Shown: piece after piece, positions 51,952 through 61,386 of the stretch
How the letters are laid out: each line of letters begins with the position of its first letter
Numbering within the stretch: the stretch's first letter is position 1
Assembly: GCF_019679435.2 (NCBI RefSeq)
Contig: NZ_CP139781.1
Location: 2,356,001-2,420,000, forward strand
DNA length: 64,000 bases
Direction: 5' to 3'
Source of the DNA: Actomonas aquatica
Lineage (GTDB): Bacteria > Verrucomicrobiota > Verrucomicrobiia > Opitutales > Opitutaceae
The notes under the pieces: generated by a model
What the model saw: only the letters and a program-made list of their open reading frames with translations
What the model was told of the DNA's origin: nothing
Database searches by the model: none
Position numbers and translations under genes: made by a program

Positions 51952-54582
51952 ATGTCCCCCGTTGCCCCTCTGCCCCAGTCGGTTCCCGGTTCCGCCGCAC
52001 CTGCATCCTTACCTCACCGCGCCCTGCCCATGGAAGATCCGGCCCGCGTGAAGGCCTTGGCGCGGCTACACCTGCAAACTCCCTCCCCCGACGGAAACTT
52101 CCACCGTTTCACCCGACTGGCCAGGGAGTTCCTGAAGGCTCCCGTCAGCATGATCGCTCTCGTCGGAGAAAAGCATCAAACCCTGCAAGCTTACGAAACG
52201 GCCGAGGAGGAACCGCCCTTCCCCATCGACCCGGACCTCGGCCTCGAACTCAACCGCATCGTCGTCGAGCAGGGACATCCGCTCATCCTCGAGGATCCGA
52301 CCGCGGTGCGCGCCGCCCGGGGCGAAAATAACTCGATCAGCCTGATCGAAGCGTATGCCGGCTACCCCATCTGCACGCCGGACGGCTTTGTAATTGGCGT
52401 GTTCTGCATTCTCAGCCCGACGCCACAGCGCTGGCAGTCACAGGAGCTCGAACTTCTGCATGACCTCAACCAACTGGTCCAATCGGAGATCGCCCGCATC
52501 CAACAGCGGGTGGTCAACGAGGCCGCCTTGCAGGCCAGCGAAGATCGCCTGGCCAAGGTGCTGGGCTGGGCCGATTGTTTGGTCTGGGAAGCCGAGGTCG
52601 ACTGCGACTCCGAGCACTGGGACTGGCACTTCAATATCCAGCCGTCGGGTCTCAGTCAGCGGCTGTTTGGCAGTCGCGTTTTGGCCAGCAGCGAGGGCCT
52701 TTACTACAAACTCCATCTGCCCGACCAACCCGACATGGATCGTCGCTGCCGTGAAGCCATCCTCGGCGGCGCGCCCGGTTACCAACAGGAGTTTCGCATC
52801 ATCAACCAGGACGGGTCCGAGACGTGGCTGAGCGAAAGCGTCACCATCTCCGCCCTCGGCAACAAACGCTACTGGTTGGTCGGCGTGGCCACCGACATCA
52901 CCCTGCGCAAGCGTCTCGAACAGGAAATGACCCGGGCCCGCGACAAAGCCGTCGAGGCTTCGCGACTGAAGTCCCAGTTTCTCGCCAACATGAGTCACGA
53001 AATCCGCACTCCGATGAACGGCATCATCGGCATGACGGACGTGTTGCTCGCCACCGAGTTGTCGGACCAACAGAAGCAGATGACCGAGGTCATCCGCCAG
53101 AGCAGCGACGCCCTGCTGCTGATCATCAACGACGTGCTCGATCTGTCGAAAATCGAAGCCGGCATGTTGAAGATCGAGCGCGCTCCGGTCGCCCTGCGCG
53201 ACCTCCTGCAGGAAGTCACCGAACTGTTTGCACAGCCGGCCCGTGCCAAGGGGCTGGACCTCGATTGTCACATCGACTCCGCGGTCCCCGACACGGTTCC
53301 GAGCGACAGCCTGCGCCTGCGACAGATCCTCTCCAACCTGATCGGCAACGCCATCAAGTTTACCGAAACCGGCCGGGTGGCGGTCGACCTGCGGATCAGC
53401 ACAGCGCCCCGCCAAATCCGTATCACTGTTTCGGATACAGGCCCCGGCATCCCTGCCGCCGAGCAGGACCGTTTATTCACCCCTTTCGTTCAGGTGGACG
53501 GGTCTTTCACCCGCCGCCATGGCGGCACCGGGTTGGGTCTGGCCATCTCCCGGGAGCTCGCCGAGCTCATGGGCGGCACCATCACGTTGAAAAGCCAACC
53601 CGGCGAAGGGGCCGCGTTCACCATCGAACTACCCGTGGAGCTACCGGCCGCCGAATCCCCCGCCGAGCCGGTTGTCCCTCCCTCCCCTCCCCCCGTAGCA
53701 CCCGCGACCGCCGCCGCACCGGAGCCGACCGCCGCGGAAACGGCACCTGTCGCCACACCTGAGAACACGGCGTCGACCGACCTCGCCCGCGTGCTCTTGG
53801 TCGAAGACAACGTCACCAATCAACTGGTCGCGTCCCTGCAGCTCCAACGGATGCGGGTCGGCTTCGCCATCGCCAACCACGGCGAGGAAGCCTTGGAGAT
53901 TTTGGCCCGGGAGACCTTCGATGCCGTGTTGATGGATTGCCAGATGCCGGTCCTCGATGGCTACACCGCCACGCAGCGCATCCGAGCCGGGGAAGTGGCG
54001 GGACTCGATGTAAACATCCCCGTCATCGCCCTGACCGCCCACGCCATGGTGGGAGACCGCGACCGCTGCCTGGCCGCCGGCATGAATGACTACGTGGCCA
54101 AGCCCATCACCATGCGCTCCCTGCAGGTCGCTCTCAAAAATTGCGGGGTGCTGCGGTCCGAGGACGCTCCCCTCCGCCCGAGAACTCCTGCCGCCGCGGC
54201 GACCCGCCCGTTGAATCTGCAACCCAGCGTAATCGCCGAATACCGGGAGCTTCCCGGCGAGCACCACCCTTCCCTGCTGGAGGATCTGTTGCACGAATTC
54301 TGTGACAACGCCCCCGCTGAGATGAAAAAGCTGCGCAAACATGTGGAGCGAAACGAGCCTGCCGAGGCCGCTCGCCAAGCCTTCGAGGTCGCCGGCTTGT
54401 GCGCCAACCTGGGTGCCAACGAGGGACGCAACACCTTGCTCGCCATGAGTGAGTCGCTCCGCCACGGCGACCCGTCCACCGCCCTGGCCCAGCTCAACGC
54501 CTGCGCCCCCCTGATCACCGAGATCGCCGCCGAGGCGCAACAGCTCCTCGATAAACTGGGCCACGAAAAACCGACTACTTGA
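51952..54582 (+). CDS. Hybrid sensor histidine kinase: GAF-PAS-HisKA-HATPase-REC-(degenerate Hpt)
   Basis: 876 aa, no membrane helix. GAF domain about residues 25-180 (VSMIALVGEKHQTLQAYET), PAS about 195-320, H-box FLANMSHEIRTPMNGIIGMT (His about 347), N-box SNLIGNAIKFTETG and G-boxes SDTGPGIPAAEQDRLFTPFV and GGTGLGLAISRELAELMGG. A Pro/Ala linker leads to a receiver (VLLVEDNVTNQL, AVLMDCQMPVLDGYTA, Asp about 662). The last 110 aa are an Hpt-like bundle, but its key segment reads RQAFEVAGLCANLGA where the phosphorylated His is expected (AHxLKG). Phosphorelay must end elsewhere. Overlaps tgt by 8 bp, convergent. Confidence 0.9.
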   Translation: MSPVAPLPQSVPGSAAPASLPHRALPMEDPARVKALARLHLQTPSPDGNFHRFTRLAREFLKAPVSMIALVGEKHQTLQAYETAEEEPPFPIDPDLGLELNRIVVEQGHPLILEDPTAVRAARGENNSISLIEAYAGYPICTPDGFVIGVFCILSPTPQRWQSQELELLHDLNQLVQSEIARIQQRVVNEAALQASEDRLAKVLGWADCLVWEAEVDCDSEHWDWHFNIQPSGLSQRLFGSRVLASSEGLYYKLHLPDQPDMDRRCREAILGGAPGYQQEFRIINQDGSETWLSESVTISALGNKRYWLVGVATDITLRKRLEQEMTRARDKAVEASRLKSQFLANMSHEIRTPMNGIIGMTDVLLATELSDQQKQMTEVIRQSSDALLLIINDVLDLSKIEAGMLKIERAPVALRDLLQEVTELFAQPARAKGLDLDCHIDSAVPDTVPSDSLRLRQILSNLIGNAIKFTETGRVAVDLRISTAPRQIRITVSDTGPGIPAAEQDRLFTPFVQVDGSFTRRHGGTGLGLAISRELAELMGGTITLKSQPGEGAAFTIELPVELPAAESPAEPVVPPSPPPVAPATAAAPEPTAAETAPVATPENTASTDLARVLLVEDNVTNQLVASLQLQRMRVGFAIANHGEEALEILARETFDAVLMDCQMPVLDGYTATQRIRAGEVAGLDVNIPVIALTAHAMVGDRDRCLAAGMNDYVAKPITMRSLQVALKNCGVLRSEDAPLRPRTPAAAATRPLNLQPSVIAEYRELPGEHHPSLLEDLLHEFCDNAPAEMKKLRKHVERNEPAEAARQAFEVAGLCANLGANEGRNTLLAMSESLRHGDPSTALAQLNACAPLITEIAAEAQQLLDKLGHEKPTT

Positions 54583-55708
54583 GCCCGGCTTCGTAGCGCT
54601 CGATCCAGGCGAGGTGCCACGTGCCGTAATCGCCGGCCTCAATGTGGGCCCGCGCCTGCGCCATCAGATCGAGGTAGAAGTGCAGGTTGTGCAGCGTGAG
54701 CAGCGTGCCCGCCAACATCTCCTCCGCGATCACCAGATGCCGCAGGTAGGCGCGGCTGAAATTGCGACAGGTGTAGTTGGCCAGCCCCTCGACGATCGGG
54801 TTCGGATCGCTGCGGAAGCGCTCGTTGCGCAGGTTGATCGGTCCGTCCGGGGTAAACACCAAACCGTTACGCGCCACGCGCGACGGCAACACGCAGTCGA
54901 ACATGTCCACGCCCAGCGCGACCATTTTGAGCAACTGCGGCGGCGTGCCCAGGCCCATGGTATAGCGGGGTTTGTCGGCCGGCATGAAGGGCGTCGTCGC
55001 GCCCACCTGTTTGAGCATTTCCGGCTCAGGTTCGCCCACACTCACGCCGCCCACGGCGTAGCCCGGCAGGTCGAGCGTGGCCAACTGCTCGGCCGCCTCG
55101 CGGCGCAGATCGTCGAAGGTCGACCCCTGCACGATGCCGAAGAGGTGGTGGCGCTGCGCCAAAAAGCCCGAGTCGACCGCGATGTCGCGACATTGCTTCG
55201 CCCAGCGAAAACTCCGCTCCACCGCCGAGGCGCAGGCATCCCGCTCGCACGGCCAGGGCGGGCACTCATCGATGACCATGGCAATGTCGCTGCCGAGGTT
55301 GGTCTGGATCTGCATGACCTCCTTGGGCCCGAGGAAGAGCTTCGCGCCGTCGAGGTGGCTTTGGAACTCGATCCCGTTGTCCTTGAGCTTGCGCAGCTTG
55401 GCCAAGGAGAAGACCTGGAAGCCGCCGCTGTCGGTCAGGATCGGTTTATCCCAGCCCATGAACTTGTGCAGGCCGCCCATCTCCGCGACCAGTTCGCTGC
55501 CGGGGCGCAGATTGAGGTGGTAGGTGTTGCCCAGAATGATCTGCGCGCCGATTTCGCGTAAGTGGGCCGGTGTCAGCGCTTTGACCGTCCCCTGCGTGCC
55601 GACCGGCATAAAAATGGGCGTCTCCACCACCCCGTGACGGGTGCGAAGACGGCCGCGACGGGCGGCGGTAGCTGTATCGGTGGTAATGAGATCGAAGTGG
55701 GCGGGCAT
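54575..55708 (-). CDS. tgt: Queuine/preQ1 tRNA-ribosyltransferase
   Basis: 377 aa from the ATG at 55708 ([14 protein letters not shown]); upstream in-frame sequence overlaps the divergent trpG region. Base exchange of G34 by preQ1 in tRNAs with GUN anticodons. Catalytic Asp in [12 protein letters not shown] and nucleophile Asp in [15 protein letters not shown]; also VGEPEPEM and YTMGLGTP. The zinc site is unusual: E. coli has PECDCYTC, here the segment is VEGLANYTC, so two of the three cysteines are missing while [14 protein letters not shown] and [10 protein letters not shown] remain. Confidence 0.93.
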   Translation of the reverse strand: MPAHFDLITTDTATAARRGRLRTRHGVVETPIFMPVGTQGTVKALTPAHLREIGAQIILGNTYHLNLRPGSELVAEMGGLHKFMGWDKPILTDSGGFQVFSLAKLRKLKDNGIEFQSHLDGAKLFLGPKEVMQIQTNLGSDIAMVIDECPPWPCERDACASAVERSFRWAKQCRDIAVDSGFLAQRHHLFGIVQGSTFDDLRREAAEQLATLDLPGYAVGGVSVGEPEPEMLKQVGATTPFMPADKPRYTMGLGTPPQLLKMVALGVDMFDCVLPSRVARNGLVFTPDGPINLRNERFRSDPNPIVEGLANYTCRNFSRAYLRHLVIAEEMLAGTLLTLHNLHFYLDLMAQARAHIEAGDYGTWHLAWIERYEAGLK

Positions 55709-55784
55709 GGCGCTGCGACAGCCTACCCGGACGCTTGACCCCGCTGTCAATCCGCCAGCTAATGGCCGGCTACTCAAGTTCGCC

Positions 55785-56351
55785 GTGCTTCTCGTCATCG
55801 ACAACTACGACTCCTTCACCTTCAACCTCGTCCAGTATTTCGGGCAACTGGGCGTGGAGCAGCGTGTTTTTCGCAATGACCAGATCACGCCCGAGGAGGC
55901 CCTCGCCCTCAATCCCGAGCGCGTCCTCATCTCCCCCGGCCCCTGTTCGCCCAAGGAAGCCGGCGTCTCTCTCGAGATGATCGCCACCTTCGCCGGCAAA
56001 GTTCCGCTCTTCGGCGTCTGCCTCGGCCACCAGTCGATCGGCCACTACTTCGGCGGCAACGTCGTGCGCGCCGACCGCCTCATGCACGGCAAAACCTCGC
56101 CGATCACCCACACCGATACCGACGTGTTTTCCGGCCTACCCCAGGGCTTCGCCGCCACCCGTTACCATTCTCTGCTCATCGAACGCGCCTCCCTCCCCGA
56201 CTGCCTCGCCATCACGGCCGAGACCGCCGAGGGCGAAATCATGGGCATCCGCCACAAAACCCTGCCCATCTGGGGCGTCCAGTTCCACCCCGAGTCCATC
56301 GCCACCGAAGGCGGCATGAAGATTCTGGAGAACTTTCTGGCGCTAAACTGA
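55785..56351 (+). CDS. trpG: Anthranilate/aminodeoxychorismate synthase glutamine amidotransferase subunit
   Basis: 188 aa from the GTG at 55785 ([20 protein letters not shown]). Class I amidotransferase with the nucleophile Cys in [16 protein letters not shown] and His/Glu in [13 protein letters not shown]. It supplies ammonia to TrpE or PabB, neither of which is in the window. It may serve both (trpG/pabA). Divergent from tgt, 76 bp apart; next to nrdR on the same strand. Confidence 0.9.
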   Translation: MLLVIDNYDSFTFNLVQYFGQLGVEQRVFRNDQITPEEALALNPERVLISPGPCSPKEAGVSLEMIATFAGKVPLFGVCLGHQSIGHYFGGNVVRADRLMHGKTSPITHTDTDVFSGLPQGFAATRYHSLLIERASLPDCLAITAETAEGEIMGIRHKTLPIWGVQFHPESIATEGGMKILENFLALN

Positions 56352-56376
56352 TCCCAAGTCCGCACGTAAGCACACC

Positions 56377-56844
56377 ATGCGCTGTCCCAAATGCACTTCG
56401 ATCGATGACAAGGTCATCGACTCCCGCATCAGCAAGGAGGGCAACACGATCCGTCGCCGCCGTGAATGCCTGGAATGCGGGCACCGTTTCAGCACGACCG
56501 AAACCCTCGTGCGCGAGGGCCTCTCCGTGATCAAACGCGACGGCCGCCGCGAGGACTTCGAGCGCAGCAAACTCGCCCGCGCCATCAACGCCGCCTGCCA
56601 CAAGCGCCCGATCGACGAGGAGCAGATCGCCATGCTCATCGAGGACGTGATCGACGCCCTGGAGGCCCAGTTCGACACCCAGATCCCGTCGCGCCACATC
56701 GGCGACGCGGTCATGCAACGCCTCTCCCGCATCGATCAGGTGGCCTACGTGCGCTTCGCCAGCATCTACAAACAGTTCCGCGACGCCTCGGAGTTCATCC
56801 ACGAGATCAACGCCCTCGATCGGCCGAAGACGCCTCAGGTATGA
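56377..56844 (+). CDS. nrdR: Transcriptional repressor NrdR
   Basis: 155 aa. N-terminal zinc ribbon MRCPKCTSIDDKVIDSR and RRRECLECGHRFSTTE, then an ATP-cone (VIKRDGRREDFERSKLARAI). Nucleotide-dependent repressor of ribonucleotide reductase genes; no nrd gene is in the window. Full family length. It overlaps the following small gene by 4 bp (ATGA), implying coupled translation. Confidence 0.96.
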   Translation: MRCPKCTSIDDKVIDSRISKEGNTIRRRRECLECGHRFSTTETLVREGLSVIKRDGRREDFERSKLARAINAACHKRPIDEEQIAMLIEDVIDALEAQFDTQIPSRHIGDAVMQRLSRIDQVAYVRFASIYKQFRDASEFIHEINALDRPKTPQV

Positions 56845-57347
56845 CCAAGCTCGCGCGCGAAGACCTGCGCCGCTTGCACCTCGTCAATGCCCTCTTTGCC
56901 CACGTCACCGGGCAGGACCTGTATTTGGCCGAGCAAATCAAGAGCGCCATCACCTTCAGCCTCGCCGAGTTCGAGGCCCAGACCCGAGAGCACCCGGAGT
57001 TCGCCGCCCAATACGACGCGGCTTTCAACAACGCCGCCGCCAAGCTGCTGGAGGACTCCTTCAGTCACCTGCCCCGCCACGGCTTTTTTCACTGGGACGC
57101 TACCTCGACGCTAACCGCCGCCGAGCCGCTCTTCGCTCGCGCCGAACTCATGACCGGCCTCAAGCGCCTCACGCCGTTCCGCGAGTCGACCCTGCTGGTG
57201 ACCAACCTGCGCCCGGCCTTCCTGCCGCCCGACAAGCGCCAGACTCCCAAACGCAAAGAGCGTTACGCCGAGTCACTCACCTACATCCGCGAACTCGCCG
57301 CCGCCCGCACCGCCCCGTCGGCCAACCTCAATTTGCTGTTTCTCTAG
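56841..57347 (+). CDS. Protein of unknown function coupled to nrdR
   Basis: 168 aa from the ATG at 56841, which overlaps the nrdR stop. The frame is open upstream through nrdR but uses nrdR DNA. Mostly helical, charged and soluble (LREDLRRLHLVNALFAHVTG-like start MTKLAREDLRRLHLVNALFA; FHWDATSTLTAAEPLFARAE; C-terminus PSANLNLLFL). No motif recognised. Its fixed coupling to nrdR hints at a link with nucleotide metabolism or DNA synthesis, but that is inference. Confidence 0.72.
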   Translation: MTKLAREDLRRLHLVNALFAHVTGQDLYLAEQIKSAITFSLAEFEAQTREHPEFAAQYDAAFNNAAAKLLEDSFSHLPRHGFFHWDATSTLTAAEPLFARAELMTGLKRLTPFRESTLLVTNLRPAFLPPDKRQTPKRKERYAESLTYIRELAAARTAPSANLNLLFL

Positions 57348-57422
57348 CGGTCCGCCCCACGACCGCCCCGCGGACGATTTTTTCCGTGTGTTCCCGGCCG
57401 TCCGTCGGCCAAGCTGGGTCTC

Positions 57423-57761
57423 ATGCCCACCCTCTTTGAGAAGATCATCGCCCGCGAAATCCCGGCCAAGATCGAATGGGAAGACGAGTTTTGCATCGTC
57501 ATTCACGACATCCAGCCGCAGGCCCCGCTCCATCTGCTCATCATTCCGAAGGAGCCCATTCCCCGCCTCGCCGAAGCCGGTGACAACGATGGCCCACAGC
57601 TCGGTCACCTCCTGCTCATCGCCCGCGAAATGGCCAAGAAATTCGACCTGGCCAACGGCTTCCGCGTCGTGATCAACAACGGTCCCGACGGCTGCGAAAG
57701 CGTGCCCCATCTCCACGTCCACCTGCTGGCCCAACGCCAGATGCAGTGGCCTCCGGGCTGA
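57423..57761 (+). CDS. HIT-family (Hint-like) nucleotide-binding protein
   Basis: 112 aa. HIT motif HLHVHLLAQRQMQWPPG with the catalytic central His, preceded by FCIVIHDIQPQAPLHLLIIPKE and FRVVINNGPDGCESV. Standard Hint1 length; hydrolyses nucleoside phosphoramidates or lysyl-AMP-type adducts. Stands alone 75 bp after the unknown gene. Confidence 0.92.
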   Translation: MPTLFEKIIAREIPAKIEWEDEFCIVIHDIQPQAPLHLLIIPKEPIPRLAEAGDNDGPQLGHLLLIAREMAKKFDLANGFRVVINNGPDGCESVPHLHVHLLAQRQMQWPPG

Positions 57762-57772
57762 GCTCCACGCCC

Positions 57773-58891
57773 TTACGTCGCCTCGTAGCGGCCGTCGGTG
57801 CGCTTGGCCAGGCGGCGCTGCAGTTCGAGCATCATCAGCGCGGTATTCACCTCGCTGATACCGAGCCCAGTCAGCCCGACCAGTTCGTCCGGGCCAAGTT
57901 GGGCGCCGCCGGCAAAACACGCCATTACCTTGGCCTCCGTCGGCGCCATCGGCGGACCTTCGTCCTCGACCGGCAACTCCGCCTGCGCGCCGATGCGCTG
58001 CGGCTTGAGTCCGTCGAGATAGGAAAACTCCGCGAGGATATCGTCCACGCAGGTCACCAGAGTCGCCCCGTCGCGAATGAGCTGGTGACAGCCCGCGCTC
58101 GTTGGCTGATCGATGCGGCCCGGCACCGCAAAAAGTTGCCGCCCCTGCTCGCCCGCAAATCGCGCCGTGATCATCGAGCCGCCCGCGACATCCGACTCGA
58201 TCACCACCACGCCCTGCGACATGCCCGCGACGATGCGATTGCGCATGGCGAAGGACTGCCGGTCGGCCCTCCGGCCGAAGGGAAACTCACTCACCACCGC
58301 GCCGTTCGCCGCGGTCTGCCGGTAGAGATCGAGGTTCTCCGGCGGGTAGATGATGTCCATGCCAGTGCCGAGCACCCCCACCGTCGGACCACCGGCATCG
58401 AGCGCCCCTTGGTGCGCGTGTGAATCGATACCCCGCGCCAAACCACTCACGATACAAAAACCCGCCCGCGTGAGTTCACCGGCCAGTGCATGGGCAACCT
58501 TCTGACCATAAAGGGTGGTTTTGCGGCTGCCGACGATGGCGAAGCCGGGACGATCAAAGGTGTAGTCACCACGCTGATACAGCCCAATGGGCGGATCATA
58601 AATTTCGCGCAATGCCGCCGGATAGTGTTCGTCGACGCAGGTGACGAATTTCGCCCGCGCTTTGGCGATGCGAGCCTCCTCGCGAGCGAGATCAAAGACC
58701 TGTTCCCAGCCCACGATCGTCGCGCTCGTTTTGGGCCCCACGCCCTTCACCGCTTCGAGGGCTTTGGCCGGTGCCGCCAGCACCGCTACTGGATCCTCGC
58801 CAAACGCTGCCAACAAACGGCGCAGGTTTACCGGCCCGATGTTGGGCAGCGCATTGAGCACCAGGTAAGCCTGAGCCGCCGTGAGGTTCAT
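57773..58891 (-). CDS. dprA: DNA-processing protein DprA
   Basis: 372 aa from the ATG at 58891 (MNLTAAQAYLVLNALPNIGP). N-terminal helix-hairpin-helix region (LEAVKGVGPKTSATIVGWE), Rossmann core IVGSRKTTLYGQKVAHALAG, SGLARGIDSHAHQGAL, VLGTGMDIIYPPEN, FAMRNRIVAGMSQGVVVIES and GGSMITARFAGEQGR, and a C-terminal winged helix (ELVGLTGLGISEVNTALMML). Loads RecA on incoming single-stranded DNA during natural transformation. Last gene of the pdxJ operon, overlapping nnr by 4 bp. Confidence 0.95.
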   Translation of the reverse strand: MNLTAAQAYLVLNALPNIGPVNLRRLLAAFGEDPVAVLAAPAKALEAVKGVGPKTSATIVGWEQVFDLAREEARIAKARAKFVTCVDEHYPAALREIYDPPIGLYQRGDYTFDRPGFAIVGSRKTTLYGQKVAHALAGELTRAGFCIVSGLARGIDSHAHQGALDAGGPTVGVLGTGMDIIYPPENLDLYRQTAANGAVVSEFPFGRRADRQSFAMRNRIVAGMSQGVVVIESDVAGGSMITARFAGEQGRQLFAVPGRIDQPTSAGCHQLIRDGATLVTCVDDILAEFSYLDGLKPQRIGAQAELPVEDEGPPMAPTEAKVMACFAGGAQLGPDELVGLTGLGISEVNTALMMLELQRRLAKRTDGRYEAT

Positions 58892-60372
58892 GCCGCCGGA
58901 TCCGTGCGCAGCACGGCGTTGAGGTGATCGATGATGGCGGTCGTGCGCACGACCACTTCGCCCTGCGATCGCGCGACTGCGCGCGCCGCCAGACCTTGCC
59001 AAGTGACAGCCTGCGCCGCAGCGCGGATGGGCTCCGTCGGTTCGCCGGCGAGGAGCCCGCCGATCAGGCCCGCGAGGATGTCGCCACTGCCACCGCGTGC
59101 GAGCACCGGCCCGCCGTCGATGCCGTGGTATATCACTCCGGCGTGCTTGATCGTCGTGATCGGCGCTTTGCGCACGACGTGAGTTTTGGACGGGTCGATG
59201 GCCTTCTCGATGCGGGCATACTCGCCCGCATGCGGCGTGAGCACCCGCGGTGCGGTCCCGAGAGCGATAAGGTTGCTTTGCAGGGCGTCGGCATCGAGCA
59301 CCATCGGTGTCGTCGCCTGGCGAATAAGCTCGGCCACGAGCGCATGCGTTTCCGGTTCGCGACTGAGCCCGGGACCGATCACCAACGCTTGCGCGCGGGA
59401 AAGCTTTTCGCGGATGGCGAGACCACTCTCGATCGCAATGCCGCCGTCCGGGGTTTCCGCGCACCCCATCCACATGATTTCCGGCCACTGTGCGGCCATG
59501 GCCGCAGCGATCGATTCCGGCACACACGCCGTCACCAAACCCGCGCCGCTGTGCAGCGCAGCAATCGCACTCATCGCCACCGCGCCCGGATAACTGCGCG
59601 AGCCGCCGACGATGACGACATGGCCGAAGGTGCGTTTGTCGGAGTGGGCCGGACGCAGCTGGCGGAGCGGATTCAGCACCGCCGTCGTCAACACCCGCTG
59701 CTCACCCGGCGACGCGTCGGTGAAGAACCCCAGATCGAGGTAACGCAGCCGGCCCGCGTTGGCGCAGTTGAGCAACGGAGTTTTGAGAATGCCGGTGGCG
59801 TATGTGACATCGGCGCGGAAGGCGCCGTCTTCGTCCAAACCGCTCGGCAGGTCCACGGCGGCGCGCACGCGAGTCGTCAGCGCGGCCGACGCGGCCAGCC
59901 ATGCCAAGGCCGGTTCGCGCAGCGGCGGGCGAAATTGAAAACCAAATACACCGTCGAGCACCGCCGCGTAAGCGCCCGCCAAACCGTCTCGCGTGACCGC
60001 CCGCACCCGCTCGCTGCCGCCGATCTCCTGCAGACGTCGCCACGCCGCCACCGCCAGCGGGCGCAGCGCGTTTTGCCCAAACACAAAACCCACCTCCACC
60101 TGCCACGTGTTGCCCGGTTGGCCGAGCAGTTCGGCCGCGGCGAGCAAAGCGTCGCCGCCGTTGTGACCTTTGCCGACGAGTAGCAGCAGCCGACCACCGT
60201 GTGTCGAAGCGCCGGCCACGGCCAGGTCCTCCAACAGCGCGTGCGCGACCGCGCGGCCTGCCTGCTGCAGGGCCGCCCATTCCTTGGCCTCATCCCCGCC
60301 GAAAAGCTCCCGCTCCCACGCCGCCGCGGCCGCGCAATCGAGAATGGGATGCGTGCCGGGCAAATACGTCAT
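58888..60372 (-). CDS. nnr: Bifunctional NAD(P)H-hydrate repair enzyme
   Basis: 494 aa. N-terminal epimerase part (NnrE): RLLLLVGKGHNGGDALLAAA and VRAAVDLPSGLDEDGA. C-terminal ADP/ATP-dependent dehydratase part (NnrD): HVVIVGGSRSYPGAVAMSAI, ALVIGPGLSREPET, MVLDADALQSN, VLTPHAGEYARI and ARGGSGDILAGLIGGLLAGE. Repairs R- and S-forms of hydrated NAD(P)H. Standard fused layout. Overlaps dprA (ATGA) and follows the TM protein gene by 19 bp. Confidence 0.93.
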   Translation of the reverse strand: MTYLPGTHPILDCAAAAAWERELFGGDEAKEWAALQQAGRAVAHALLEDLAVAGASTHGGRLLLLVGKGHNGGDALLAAAELLGQPGNTWQVEVGFVFGQNALRPLAVAAWRRLQEIGGSERVRAVTRDGLAGAYAAVLDGVFGFQFRPPLREPALAWLAASAALTTRVRAAVDLPSGLDEDGAFRADVTYATGILKTPLLNCANAGRLRYLDLGFFTDASPGEQRVLTTAVLNPLRQLRPAHSDKRTFGHVVIVGGSRSYPGAVAMSAIAALHSGAGLVTACVPESIAAAMAAQWPEIMWMGCAETPDGGIAIESGLAIREKLSRAQALVIGPGLSREPETHALVAELIRQATTPMVLDADALQSNLIALGTAPRVLTPHAGEYARIEKAIDPSKTHVVRKAPITTIKHAGVIYHGIDGGPVLARGGSGDILAGLIGGLLAGEPTEPIRAAAQAVTWQGLAARAVARSQGEVVVRTTAIIDHLNAVLRTDPAA

Positions 60373-60391
60373 GCTCAGGAAGCGATGCGCG

Positions 60392-60961
60392 TTACCGACC
60401 GCTCGGTGGCGGCGGCAAGGTGTTGAACTCCGGCGCCTGCGGTTTGGCGGGCGGTGGCGGACGTTTGTCGGGGTTGGCCTCGAAGAACCGTTTGGCGCGT
60501 TGCTCGGCCGTTTCGGTGAAAAGGATGGGGCTGTGCTCCGGGCCGTAACCGTCGATGGGCAGCCGACTGAAACCGGGGATGGCGCGGAAGTAGTCGGCGT
60601 CGCGCAGACGAATCACTTCGAAGTGATCGCTGAAGCTCATGGTGGTGCCGTTCCACACCGCAAACTCGGTGCGGTCGTCCGTCCAGAAGGCCCAATCACG
60701 CAACCCGGCGAAGAGTTCCTGCACCATTTCCATGCTGGGTTTGTCGCCCACGGAGAGCGGGTTCTCCCGCGGCTTTTCGGGCGGAGAGTCCGCGGAGCTC
60801 GCGGTCGCGGCGAGCGTGGTCTCGGCCGGCGCGGGCGCGTCGTCGTGGTCACCACCACTTTGGAAGCCCCACATGGTCAGCAGGCCGGCGGCAAAACCGA
60901 CCATGATCCAGGAGGGAACTTGGGAGGGTTTCTGAGTTTCGGTCGAGGGATCAGCGCTCAT
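60392..60961 (-). CDS. Single-pass membrane protein of unknown function
   Basis: 189 aa. A short cytoplasmic N-terminus, one membrane helix (PSWIMVGFAAGLLTMWGF), an Ala/Pro-rich linker, then a conserved-looking domain (EMVQELFAGLRDWAFWTDDR, FAVWNGTTMSFSDHFEVIRL, ADYFRAIPGFSRLPIDGYG) and a Pro-rich end (RPPPPAKPQAP, LPPPPSGR). It sits inside a housekeeping operon and overlaps acpS by 4 bp. No family recognised. Confidence 0.7.
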   Translation of the reverse strand: MSADPSTETQKPSQVPSWIMVGFAAGLLTMWGFQSGGDHDDAPAPAETTLAATASSADSPPEKPRENPLSVGDKPSMEMVQELFAGLRDWAFWTDDRTEFAVWNGTTMSFSDHFEVIRLRDADYFRAIPGFSRLPIDGYGPEHSPILFTETAEQRAKRFFEANPDKRPPPPAKPQAPEFNTLPPPPSGR

Positions 60962-61377
60962 GCGGATGCGGGAGGAGTTTTAAGAATGGCGGCAACGGCC
61001 ATGGCGGAGGTTTCGGTGTGGGACAGCGACACCAACACATGCGAGCCCCCGACCTGTTGCAACAACGCCTCGCCCTTGGCGTCGAGACGGATGCGCGGTT
61101 CGTGACGTTCGCCATGATAGACGGAAATCGACTGCCAGCCGAGCTCGGCACCGATGCCGGTGGTGAAGCACTTGGAGACGGCTTCCTTGGCGGCGAAGCG
61201 AGCAGCGTAGTGTTTTTGCGGGTGCTTCAGACTGTCGCAGTAGGCTCGCTCCTCGGCCGTGAACACGCGGTTGAGGAAACGCTCGCCCTGCCGCTCCAAG
61301 ACGCCTCGGATGCGTTCCACCTCAATGAGGTCGCAGCCAAGGCCGAGAAGAATGCCGCCGGGTGGAAGGTCGATCAT
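60958..61377 (-). CDS. acpS: Holo-[acyl-carrier-protein] synthase
   Basis: 139 aa. Motifs: LGLGCDLIEVERIRGVLERQ (metal-binding Asp), FTAEERAYCDSLKHPQKHYA and ARFAAKEAVSKCF (metal-binding Glu). Transfers phosphopantetheine from CoA to acyl carrier protein for fatty-acid synthesis. Usual family length (about 125) plus a short tail. Second gene of the pdxJ operon. Confidence 0.94.
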   Translation of the reverse strand: MIDLPPGGILLGLGCDLIEVERIRGVLERQGERFLNRVFTAEERAYCDSLKHPQKHYAARFAAKEAVSKCFTTGIGAELGWQSISVYHGERHEPRIRLDAKGEALLQQVGGSHVLVSLSHTETSAMAVAAILKTPPASA

Positions 61378-61386
61378 GGATAGGAA

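Noticed and set aside
58892..59527. Upstream extension of dprA
   Set aside because: It lies wholly within nnr in another frame; the ATG at 58891 overlaps the nnr stop by 4 bp, as for other pairs here.
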